Shown piece by piece: positions 19,601 through 26,049 of a stretch of 41,406 bases of DNA. The position numbers and the translations under genes are program-made. The notes below the pieces were generated by a model. It had not been told where the DNA came from, searched no databases, and saw only the letters and a list, made by a program, of their open reading frames with translations. Source of the DNA: Planctomycetota bacterium (GTDB lineage Bacteria; Planctomycetota; UBA11346); assembly GCA_003136555.1 (NCBI GenBank), contig PLEW01000217.1:188-41593 (forward strand), given 5' to 3'. The stretch's first letter is position 1. Each line of letters opens with the position of its first letter.

Positions 19601-22600
19601 GGGCGTACTGGCGCAGGAATTCTATTCCGCCTCCACCACCGCCAACAAGGTGGTGTTCACCTCCGGCACCGATCTGTCGACCATCAGCGCGACCATGCTG
19701 GTGCAGATCAGCGGATTGGGCGCCAACAACGGCGCGGTGACGCAGATCACCGCAGTCAACAGCGGCAGCATCAGCATCTCCCCGCCGCTCAAAACCTATT
19801 CAGGCATCGAGGTCATCGACGTCCTTCCGGCCCTCAGCATCGCCCAGGCGGCGAGCGACGGGGTCACGGCGGTGCTCACCTTCGGCGGTTCACCCAGCTT
19901 CGCCAGCATCTTCGAGGGGCAGTCGGTGCTGCTCACCGCCGCGTCGCCGGTGTGCACGGCCACGGTCAGCTACGTCAATGCCGCTGCCCACCAGATCACG
20001 CTCAAGAACATCCTCCTGGTCGGCGCCAGCCAGACCACCTCTGCACTGCCGCTGAACAGCAACCAGACGGCATGGTTCTCGACCGGTCCGCTCTCGCTGA
20101 CCTGGCCTGACGGGACGTGGTCGACACCGCGCACGGTGACGGTGATCGGCGTGCATAACCAGCAGGTCAATGGCAACGTCAACTACGCGATCGGCGCCAG
20201 CGCCACGTCCACCGATCCGCACTACTGCACCAGCGGCAGCGACAGCGCCTCGAGCACCGACTTCGACTTCCCGATCCTCTACGTCGCGGGCGGCCCCTGG
20301 TCGGTCACCCAGGGCGGTTCGCCGTTGTCCGGCTATGCCATCTCCAGCAACGGCAACTGCACGCACGTGCATTTCACCTCCGCGGTCGGCGGCACCGGCG
20401 CGGTCACGCTGACCTACCTGCCGACCTCGGTGAGCTATACCGAGACCACGGCGCTGACCGACTTCGACTACGCCATCCCCTATGTCGCCTACAACGGCTC
20501 CAACTGGGCGGTGACCCAGGGCAGCACGACGCTGAGCGGATTCGACATCACCGCCAATGCCGGCTACGCCCATGTGCATCTCGCCGCCCCCGCCACCGCC
20601 GGAACCGCCGTCACGCTGACCTATCAGCCGTCGGTCTCGCTCACCAACCTCGACATCGACCAGGCTGGCTACACGGTCTCAGCCCCGAGCAGCCCCATCA
20701 TCGGCTACCATGAGCCGGCGACGACCACCTTCTATGTGACCCTGACCAGCGAGCCGGTCGCCGACGTCTACCTCCCGGTGCAGAGCTCGAACACCGGCAA
20801 GGGCGTCCTCGATCTGCTGACGCCGTCGCCGTTGCACTTCACCCAGCAGACGCCCAACATCGTCGGCGGGGTGGCGCTCGGCTGGGATCAGCCGCATGCG
20901 GTCACCATCGACGCGGTGCTCAGCCTGATCGCCGATGGCACGGTGCCCTTCACCGTCGATATGCTGCCGGCGAACACCCTCGACGGGAACTACAGCTCCG
21001 TCGCGCCGCCTCCCAGCGTCGATCTCGCCACCGTCGATCCGAACAGCGCCGGGATCGCCATCTCCTCCGACATCGCCGGCGATCCGATCAACCCACCCCT
21101 GGTGACCAATGCCCAGTCGGGCACCCAGGCCACCCAGACCTTCTACATCGCGCTCACCAGCCAGCCCCTCGGCCAGGTGACGGTGAACCTGAGCAGCACC
21201 AACACGCTCAAGGGCACGGTGTCGCCCACCAGCGTGGTGTTCACCTCCAGCACCTACAGCACGCCGGTCCCGATCACCGTCACCGCGGTGGGCAACACCA
21301 TCGTGCAGGGTGACGTCTTCTACTCCATCACCCTCCAGGCGCAGTCGACCACCGATCCGAACTATACGGTGCTGAGCCCCAGCTCGGTGCAGATGGAAGG
21401 CCAGGACAACAACCACGTCGGCCTGGTGATCAGCGATCCGACCTCCACCACCGGGCACGTCTACAACTTCACCGGTGCGACGCCCGACAGCCCGCTCCAG
21501 ACCACCGACCTCGGCGGCACGGTGCAGTTCCAGGTCGCCCTGACCAGCCAGCCCGCGCAGCCCGTGAGCGTGGTGCTGGCCAGCACCGACACCACGCAGG
21601 GCACGCCATCTCCCGGCACCCTGACCTTCGACGTCTCGAACTGGAACACTCCGCAGCTGGTCACCGTCACCGGCGGCAACGCCAACAACAGCGATGTCGG
21701 CGGAGCCTACGACATCACCTTGACGGTGAGCAGCCTCGACCCCTTCTATACCGAGCCGGCGCCGACCACGCCACCGCTCTACGCCGGGCAGCTGCAGGCC
21801 TCGTTGACCACTCCGCCGACCCTCGACGTGGAGGTGCCGATGATCAATGTGGCGCAGAACAAGCAGCCCACCCTCAATCCGATCTCGAACATCACGGTCA
21901 ATGAGAACCAGGTCTCCCTGCCGCTGATCCCGCTGACCGGGATCACCACCGGCGAGGCGTCTGAGAACAATCCGCTGAGCGTCACCGTCACCGGGAACGA
22001 CAATCCCGCCCTGATCGCCTCGGCCACCCCGAGCTACACCTACCCGAGCACCACCGGCACGCTCGCCTTCACCCTGCAGCCGAACCAGTTCGGCCTGGCC
22101 CACATCACCGTGACCGTCACCAGTCCTGGAAACGCCGGCAACGGCGGGACCAAGAGCGTTTCCCAGACCTTCGCCATCACCGTCAACTTCGTCAACCAGC
22201 CCCCGACCTTCACCTCGCCATCGCCGGCCGCGACGTCACCGCCGCTGCTGAACCAGAACCAGTTCGAGTCCGCAGTCGCCCAGCCGATCGTGGTCCCCGG
22301 ATGGGCCACCAACATCAGCCCTGGCCCTGCCAACCAGAGCCAGGAAACGCTCACCTTCTCCTGCACCAACTCCAACAACGCGCTGTTCTCGGTCCAGCCA
22401 GCGGTCAATCCGGCCACCGGCAATCTGACCTACACCATCGCACCGGTCTCCAACGGGGTGGCCAACGTCACGGTGCTGCTGCAAAATAGCGGCGGCACGG
22501 CCAACGGCGGCAACAACACCAGCCTGCCGAGCACCTTCAGCATCACCGTCGCCTCGGTGAACCAGCCTCCGACCATCACACTCGGCGCCAACATCGCGGT

Positions 22601-24440
22601 CGAAGAGGGCGCTCCAGCGCAGACCTTCACCGCCTGGGCCAGCAACATCACCGTCGGCCCGCCGGATCAGGTCGGCCAGACCCTGACCATCACGGTCACC
22701 AACTCCAACAACGCCCTGTTCACCGCCAGCGGGCAGCCGGCGATCGATCTCCTGGGCAATCTCACCTTCACCCCGAATCCGCAGACCGCGAGCGCATCAC
22801 CGGCGCGCGGCTCAGCCGTGGTGACGGTGGTGGTGGGCAATGGTGGCAGCACCATCAACGGCGGAGTCAACAGCATCACCAGCACCTTCAGCATCGTCGT
22901 CAATCCGACCATCGTACCGCCGGTGGTGTCGGTCTCCAACCAGACCACCCGCGAAGTGCCGATCGGCGCCAACCAGGTGATAACCACGGCCATGCTCTCG
23001 GCTACCGACATCGACAGCACCGTGCGCTTCCCCGCCGAAGACCCCAACCTGCTCTTCACCATCACCCTGGTGCCGGGCAACGGCACCCTGCTGCTCGGCG
23101 CCACGCCGCTGGCGGTCAACAGCACCTTCCACCAAAGCGACATCGTAAGCGGCAACCTCAGCTACACCCACAACGGCGGCACCAGCCAGAACGACGGCTT
23201 CGCCTTCACCGTCACCAACGAGGGCATACTGGCGGGCACCATCGCCGCGACGCCGCCACTGCCCAATGTCTCCACCCCCGGCACCAACGCCCAGGGCAAC
23301 CTCCCTGCCTCGACCTCCGCGCTCCAGGTCTTCCCGATCACCATCGATCGCAGCAATCCCGTGGTGGTCCTGCTGCCTGTCGGCCCGCTCAGCTACCTCG
23401 ACCAGTCGGCGCCCATTCTCATCGCGCCGTCGGCGACGGTCAGCGATCCGCTCGCCAACCCCTCGGCCCCCAATGCGAGCTTCACCAACGGCACCATCAC
23501 CGCCTCCTTCGCCTCCGGGGCTTCCCTCGCGGATGTGATCGGCATCAACACCACGGGATCGTTCACCGTGGCCGGATCGATCGTCAAGTACAACGGCGCC
23601 CAGTTCGGCACGCTCAACACGGTCCAGGGCGCCACCGGCACGGTTCTGAGGGTGTCCAGCCTGACCGATAGCGCCACCATACCGGTGGTGCAGGCCTTCA
23701 TCAGCAGCCTGACCTACCAGAACACCGCGGTCTCGCCCTCCAATCCCTACGTCAATGGCGGAGTGACCACCCGCGTGGTGCAGGTGGTGGTGGCGGATTT
23801 CTATGGTGATGCGAGCCAGGCCGCCACCCTCGCGATCGCCGTCACCTCGGTCGCCCACGCCCCGGCGTTCATCTCCTCGTCGCAGCTGATCACGGCCGAG
23901 AATGTGCCGGTCTCCAGCCAGGTGGTCGCCCAGGATGTCGATATCGGCCAGAGCCTGACCTACTCGGTGCTCGGCACCCCCAACCTCGGCACGGTGGTCA
24001 TCGATCCGTCGACCGGAGCATTCACCTTCACCCCGGTGGCCAATGTCGTCGGTTCGGGCGGGTTCACCGTCCAGGCCACCGACGGGGTCAGCGAGACGGT
24101 GAGCCAGGCCATCAGCGTGATCATCTCCGCGGACAGCGCGTCTGATCCCTTCATCACCTCCAATCCGCCGATGGACACGCAGCAGAACGATGTGGTGGTC
24201 TACAACATCGTCGGCTATTCGGCCACCACCACCCCGGCATTCAGCATCATCGGCCTCGACCCGACGCTCTACTCGCTGGTCGTCACCGGCCAGACCGCGA
24301 CCCTCACCCTGTTTGCCACGGCCACGGCGAACGCCGGATATGTGACCTTCGGCATCCTCATCACCGACTCCACCAACAACGTATCCGGCTTCCAGCCGGT
24401 GACGCTGCTGGTCGAACCCACCCCGGGTGCTGGGAACTGA
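13632..24440 (+). CDS. Giant secreted beta-helix / Calx-beta-like / cadherin-like surface protein
   Basis: 3602 aa from ATG 13632, with GGAGAG nine bases upstream (a TTG two codons earlier is possible). Signal peptide with cleavage after about A42 (APTAFA/ATVYVN). Residues about 43-1130 are three tandem parallel beta-helix domains, each opening with a '[VA]YV....G...SW....L....GdQIWV.AGTY' block and closing with GYDIGAY or a variant. A Calx-beta-like domain follows (about 1131-1245), then about eight units of the type 'AGIxI...ES...VxLTSQPxxxVTVxLaSsN...LTFTxxNWxtPqxVTVtgvnD...SsDPxY'. The last 900 residues are Ig/cadherin-like domains introduced by VNQPPTFTS and VNQPPTITL, with a CSPG-like stretch (LSYTHNGGTSQNDGFAFTV). 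I see no C-terminal membrane anchor, LPxTG, PEP-CTERM or obvious T9SS tail. It is probably an adhesin or surface-layer component. It is the first gene of a four-gene run. Confidence 0.9.
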   Translation: MIATRFITAGEAVTTARIGGRRALGPLIALLALLLCAPTAFAATVYVNASASGTNAGTSWTNAYTNLHTALSGRASGDQIWVAKGTYATVSQTDYFLLVSGVSLYGGFAGTETSLSQRSYFANPTILSGIYQSTPSVLHSYHVVYGADNALIDGFTISGGAANGATYPEFYGGGLFSYTLGTSVAHCVFLSNTATNGGGGMFIGDGSVASTVSDCFFSANTTSGSSWGGGGLWVYGGGASTSNAITIFNCVFSGNTASVAGGGGLMISSATSATVTNCTFYNNTSTTQAGGGFANQSSTNVQLTNCLVWANTAPTGPGIGGTGTISQTANNCMFQETSAALSVTLASGSSGDLYDINPLFLNSGSPAGADGIFGTFDDGLQLTLGSPAINAGTATGAPATDILNLPLPIAGGYDIGAYAFLPVVYVTPTGTASGVSWATPSSLKNALASFPIGSGQQIWVEAGTYSPASLTSPSTADTFLLATGMQVYGGFAGTETLLSQRSWTANQTILSGANGGATSYHVVTATGVNGATLDGFTITGGAALSTAGGIDSYGGGMVSFPGTVTVQHCVITGNSAYFGGGGAFIEASAGAAQFSSDFFVGNSVTSTSATGIGGGAFINYGSTGAILTNCVFANNTCACLGGGAISNYIASSAASIINCTFEGNSVTGTAVASAIYYSSTTAGSSTLVNTVFWNNTGTGQTITSNSAITITATNCMIQDASLTGTVTLTAASSGNLFATNPKFLNTSLLAGADGIYGTTDDGLELTATSPGIDIGTSTGAPAIDIAQTPRPLGAGYDIGAYEYIPAVLYATATGSSHGLSWANPGSLSALLAVAVPGEQIWVKAGTYSPGSVATATFQLPTGVTVYGGFNGTETLVTQRNGGLNQTILSGGNLCYHVVTGANNATLTDFIITGGAAANYNYTDSQGGGGILCDGVSPVVYDCVFTGNSSTYGGGAAWVRNGATPTFRNCVFTANTSVFGGAIECEYNASPLIYNCTFSLNTGSYGGAIETFSAANPVLLNCILWGDTSSSSSEFYNNGTTPVITYSDIEGGSPVSGVGNLNVDPQFINTSSAIGPDALWMTYDDGLMLGNGSPCLTTGQLKTALIPDDILRSVRPLGGVPTACAMGAYESPTITVTPATQTASKGSTTTTPPVTSVDGTITLTRNGNTDLPLNATFMLGGTATSSDYAVPSANVTFVAGSATVTVPIDPVTTSVAGPSVTVVLTMVTATTAYEFSVTNTGTVTIANPNIPGVVLHPIGTFASSPDPTNALLTTTIQPGHASAVVSTFGVTLNSQPTQNVTVNLASSNLAEGTISPSTLTFTGSNWQTAQVVTVTGVNDPVDHGNGDQPYSIQTSGASSQDPVYNRIVSFSNLPAAQSSFTTTLPFIPQAALPANNWVVKQTVNSTSSFISPTTFSVTASGTSPATAIITLTTPAPAGATITIQYLNEASGLSGSKNYDTPIPFALFQGNDWVVSVGGVVQDPSKSGSQYTVVNDGSGNGEVQFTANTAGAVLIQADVVAAVNTDNYHKNFTVTPSGTLSLTEGSTSATYTVVLNSQPSSGTVVLDLAGANLANFSAYVASWGANFTTPTNISTNLSSLTFTASNWSVPQSVTVSAAHDFVIETPTAPATAYPAAVAQTVAASTTCPEYQSLPAPTVNLSVTDPDRAGVVMTPTVVTTSESDITNMVSQLVTVTLTSLPSAPVTVLISCVDPTTDPANDGGQLLGPGTVTSLNQQVGVYFTTEVTLSPFTYATWQTGQAVSLRGLRGTLGLSQSPNTTYTLNLAASPTTTDNAYSLVASGILANCTNKDIDTAGIIISQPQLTVTRGNTTGKTFTVQLASSMTPASGAYVELTFSDASGLLSISPSTVVFNQTTNPYNDPITVTVTAPGNSVVEPQTQATQITCAVVSNASGGSGGNSVSYDGLPVTPIDVTVLDTGTAGIAITPTAGLVTSESGGSASFQVSLLSRPAVAVNPVVDAPVTVSLASSNLGAGVLAQEFYSASTTANKVVFTSGTDLSTISATMLVQISGLGANNGAVTQITAVNSGSISISPPLKTYSGIEVIDVLPALSIAQAASDGVTAVLTFGGSPSFASIFEGQSVLLTAASPVCTATVSYVNAAAHQITLKNILLVGASQTTSALPLNSNQTAWFSTGPLSLTWPDGTWSTPRTVTVIGVHNQQVNGNVNYAIGASATSTDPHYCTSGSDSASSTDFDFPILYVAGGPWSVTQGGSPLSGYAISSNGNCTHVHFTSAVGGTGAVTLTYLPTSVSYTETTALTDFDYAIPYVAYNGSNWAVTQGSTTLSGFDITANAGYAHVHLAAPATAGTAVTLTYQPSVSLTNLDIDQAGYTVSAPSSPIIGYHEPATTTFYVTLTSEPVADVYLPVQSSNTGKGVLDLLTPSPLHFTQQTPNIVGGVALGWDQPHAVTIDAVLSLIADGTVPFTVDMLPANTLDGNYSSVAPPPSVDLATVDPNSAGIAISSDIAGDPINPPLVTNAQSGTQATQTFYIALTSQPLGQVTVNLSSTNTLKGTVSPTSVVFTSSTYSTPVPITVTAVGNTIVQGDVFYSITLQAQSTTDPNYTVLSPSSVQMEGQDNNHVGLVISDPTSTTGHVYNFTGATPDSPLQTTDLGGTVQFQVALTSQPAQPVSVVLASTDTTQGTPSPGTLTFDVSNWNTPQLVTVTGGNANNSDVGGAYDITLTVSSLDPFYTEPAPTTPPLYAGQLQASLTTPPTLDVEVPMINVAQNKQPTLNPISNITVNENQVSLPLIPLTGITTGEASENNPLSVTVTGNDNPALIASATPSYTYPSTTGTLAFTLQPNQFGLAHITVTVTSPGNAGNGGTKSVSQTFAITVNFVNQPPTFTSPSPAATSPPLLNQNQFESAVAQPIVVPGWATNISPGPANQSQETLTFSCTNSNNALFSVQPAVNPATGNLTYTIAPVSNGVANVTVLLQNSGGTANGGNNTSLPSTFSITVASVNQPPTITLGANIAVEEGAPAQTFTAWASNITVGPPDQVGQTLTITVTNSNNALFTASGQPAIDLLGNLTFTPNPQTASASPARGSAVVTVVVGNGGSTINGGVNSITSTFSIVVNPTIVPPVVSVSNQTTREVPIGANQVITTAMLSATDIDSTVRFPAEDPNLLFTITLVPGNGTLLLGATPLAVNSTFHQSDIVSGNLSYTHNGGTSQNDGFAFTVTNEGILAGTIAATPPLPNVSTPGTNAQGNLPASTSALQVFPITIDRSNPVVVLLPVGPLSYLDQSAPILIAPSATVSDPLANPSAPNASFTNGTITASFASGASLADVIGINTTGSFTVAGSIVKYNGAQFGTLNTVQGATGTVLRVSSLTDSATIPVVQAFISSLTYQNTAVSPSNPYVNGGVTTRVVQVVVADFYGDASQAATLAIAVTSVAHAPAFISSSQLITAENVPVSSQVVAQDVDIGQSLTYSVLGTPNLGTVVIDPSTGAFTFTPVANVVGSGGFTVQATDGVSETVSQAISVIISADSASDPFITSNPPMDTQQNDVVVYNIVGYSATTTPAFSIIGLDPTLYSLVVTGQTATLTLFATATANAGYVTFGILITDSTNNVSGFQPVTLLVEPTPGAGN
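13758..17023 (+). repeat. Three tandem beta-helix domains in the giant protein
   Basis: Three homologous blocks of roughly 1.13, 1.15 and 0.98 kb begin near 13758, 14896 and 16045. Each has the same order: entry strand (TVYVN, VVYVT, VLYAT), GdQIWVxAGTY, VYGGFxGTETLxxQR, xNxTILSG, YHVV...NATLDGFTITGGAA, several N-C-[VT]-F-x-x-N ladder rungs, and a closing loop DGIFGTFDDGLxLxxxSPxIxxGTxTGAPA. The third copy is shorter and its closing loop is more divergent. This is protein-level duplication; DNA identity looks only partial. Confidence 0.8.
17368..21830 (+). repeat. About eight Calx-beta-like units with inserted modules
   Basis: Unit starts are recognisable near 17368, 18200, 18617, 19050, 19432, 20653, 21034 and 21409 by '[DN]xxxAG[VIY]' type openings. 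Their cores end in FTxxNWxxPxxVTVxGxxD or relatives (TLTFTGSNWQTAQ, SLTFTASNWSVPQ, TLTFDVSNWNTPQ). Pairs of an extra 60-70 aa module are inserted near 17758-18195 and 20250-20640, and a further unrelated insert lies near 19617-20045. These explain the uneven spacing of the units. Confidence 0.65.
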
Positions 24441-24447
24441 GCTGGCC

Positions 24448-25320
24448 ATGGCACCATCCACCATCCGCTGCCTGCTGCCCGCCGCCGTCGCGCTCGCCAT
24501 CCTGGCCAGCTGCAACTCGAGTTCGAGCTCCCTGAGCCAGGACCTGGGGGCGGATTTCGGCGTCTATGAGGTCGTCAACCTCGCCGATGGCTCCTACCAG
24601 TCCTATATCACCATCCCCGACCTGCTGACCAATCCGGCCTATCGCACCACCCTGATGGTCTTCAAGGCCGTGCCTGCGGGCACCTGCCAGCGCGGCCAGC
24701 AGGTCGGGACCTTCGGCTACCAGGTCAACGAGCCCTTGGGCACGATCACCATGAGCCGCTTCTACATCGGCGTCTTCGAGGTCACGCAGGCGCAATGGAC
24801 CCTGATCGCCGGCGCGTCCTCCACCCCCTGGACCTCGGCGCTGGCGCAGACGGTTGCGGGCGCCGGTGCCATCGCGCCCACCAAGCCGGCCTTCAACCTC
24901 AGCCGGGACGCGGTATCGGCGGGCCTGGGCGTTGCCCAGGCGCGCATGGCGTTCCCTGCCGACATGCCCACCGGGGACCAGTGGGAGTACGCCTGCCGCG
25001 CCGGCTCCACCACGGTCTACTACTGGGGCGATCTCGGCGCGACGCCGACCACCACGGCCGCCACCTATGCGCTGGTCAACGAGACGGCGCAGGGCCAGCT
25101 CGGGCCGCAGGAGGTGGGCAGCCTGACGCCCAACGCCTTCGGCCTCTATGACATGCTCGGCAACGTCTGGGAATGGACCAAGGATGGCAGCGGAACAGGC
25201 TACATCCGTGGGGGCTCATGGCGGGATAGCCTGGCCCAGGCGCGCAGCGCCAATATCGTCGGCCTCGATGAAGCGACCTCCCATGTCCTGGTTGGCGTCC
25301 GCCTGGTCCTGACGCCCTAG
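24448..25320 (+). CDS. Lipoprotein with FGE-sulfatase (SUMF1) fold, catalytic cysteines absent
   Basis: 290 aa from ATG 24448, seven bases after the giant gene's stop (a GTG at 24427 would overlap it). Lipoprotein signal with lipobox ILASC (C22) followed by a Ser-rich linker. Residues about 75-290 are an FGE-sulfatase/SUMF1 fold: RFYIGVFEVTQAQW, a PTGDQWEYACRAGST block, NAFGLYDMLGNVWEW and GYIRGGSWRDS, ending in VLVGVRLVLTP. True formylglycine-generating enzymes carry a Cys pair after the GGS motif. Here that segment is SWRDSLAQARSANI without Cys, so sulfatase activation is unlikely; the fold is more probably used for binding. Tight spacing suggests an operon with the giant protein. Confidence 0.87.
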   Translation: MAPSTIRCLLPAAVALAILASCNSSSSSLSQDLGADFGVYEVVNLADGSYQSYITIPDLLTNPAYRTTLMVFKAVPAGTCQRGQQVGTFGYQVNEPLGTITMSRFYIGVFEVTQAQWTLIAGASSTPWTSALAQTVAGAGAIAPTKPAFNLSRDAVSAGLGVAQARMAFPADMPTGDQWEYACRAGSTTVYYWGDLGATPTTTAATYALVNETAQGQLGPQEVGSLTPNAFGLYDMLGNVWEWTKDGSGTGYIRGGSWRDSLAQARSANIVGLDEATSHVLVGVRLVLTP

Positions 25321-25323
25321 GAG

Positions 25324-25998
25324 ATGCCGCCAGTGATCTCAACCGCCTCATGGATTCCAGCGGCTGCAGCGGCGGCGCTGTGCGTGTGGTCCTGCCCATC
25401 GACGTCGTTGTGCGCGAGCGAGCTGGTGCAGCGCGACCTGACCTTCACCATCGGCACCGCCCCGACGTCCTTCAGCTACAACCTCAACGATGCCAACGGC
25501 TCGCATAGCGGCAACGACGCCTTCTCGCAGAACATCGCCGTCGCAGTGGGTGGCCGCTATTCCTTCTCCGGCCCCGGCGATTCCACCGGCATCGTGATCG
25601 GCGGTGCGCTGGTCGCCGACCAGGCGTCCTACCAGTCCCTGGGCCATTACACCGGCTACGGGCTGCAGGTGTCGGGCGGCTACGGCTGGGCGATCACCGA
25701 CCATTGGTCGCTTGGCGGGCGCGTCCTGGCAGGCTACGGCTACGCCACCTTCGACCTCCAGTCGAACTCCGCCTTCCCCGCGGTGTCGAGCACCGGCAGT
25801 ACCGTCAGCTACGGCGCTTCGGCCGATCTCGACTACACCATCACCGACAAGATCACCGTGCTGGTCGATGTGGGCTACCAGCGCACCAAGGCCAGCCTGT
25901 CCGGATCGGGTACCGACCTCACGCTCACCACCAGCGGATTCATGGCGGCCTTGGGCATCGCCTGGCGCTTCTCCTCCTCCCCACGGCCGCTGGAGTGA
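25324..25998 (+). CDS. Predicted small outer-membrane beta-barrel protein
   Basis: 224 aa from ATG 25324, three bases after the previous stop. A GTG at 25333 has better spacing (nine bases) to the AGGAG overlapping that stop and may be the true start. Signal peptide WIPAAAAAALCVWSCPSTSLCAS. The mature part has the alternating pattern and aromatic girdles of a small barrel (YGLQVSGGYGWAITDHWSLGGRVLAGYGYATFDL, YGASADLDYTITDKITVLVDVGYQ, GFMAALGIAWRF), like OmpA/OmpX-type or OmpW-type porin-fold proteins. After IAWRF a short SSSPRPLE tail follows. It is co-directional with, and tightly packed between, the FGE lipoprotein and the membrane kinase; a role in anchoring or exporting the giant protein is possible but unproven. 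Confidence 0.78.
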   Translation: MPPVISTASWIPAAAAAALCVWSCPSTSLCASELVQRDLTFTIGTAPTSFSYNLNDANGSHSGNDAFSQNIAVAVGGRYSFSGPGDSTGIVIGGALVADQASYQSLGHYTGYGLQVSGGYGWAITDHWSLGGRVLAGYGYATFDLQSNSAFPAVSSTGSTVSYGASADLDYTITDKITVLVDVGYQRTKASLSGSGTDLTLTTSGFMAALGIAWRFSSSPRPLE

Positions 25999-26049
25999 GG
26001 TCGATGCCCTCCCGCCACCACCCGCACATCGGACCGAAGGGGATGCACC

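Noticed and set aside
17368-21830. Repetitive DNA that could suggest a CRISPR or satellite array
   Set aside because: The periodicity is at protein level with variable unit length and no identical short repeats with unique spacers.
22812-24515. 567-aa minus-strand ORF within the giant gene
   Set aside because: Antisense low-complexity frame; the plus-strand frame has continuous Ig/cadherin-like domains.
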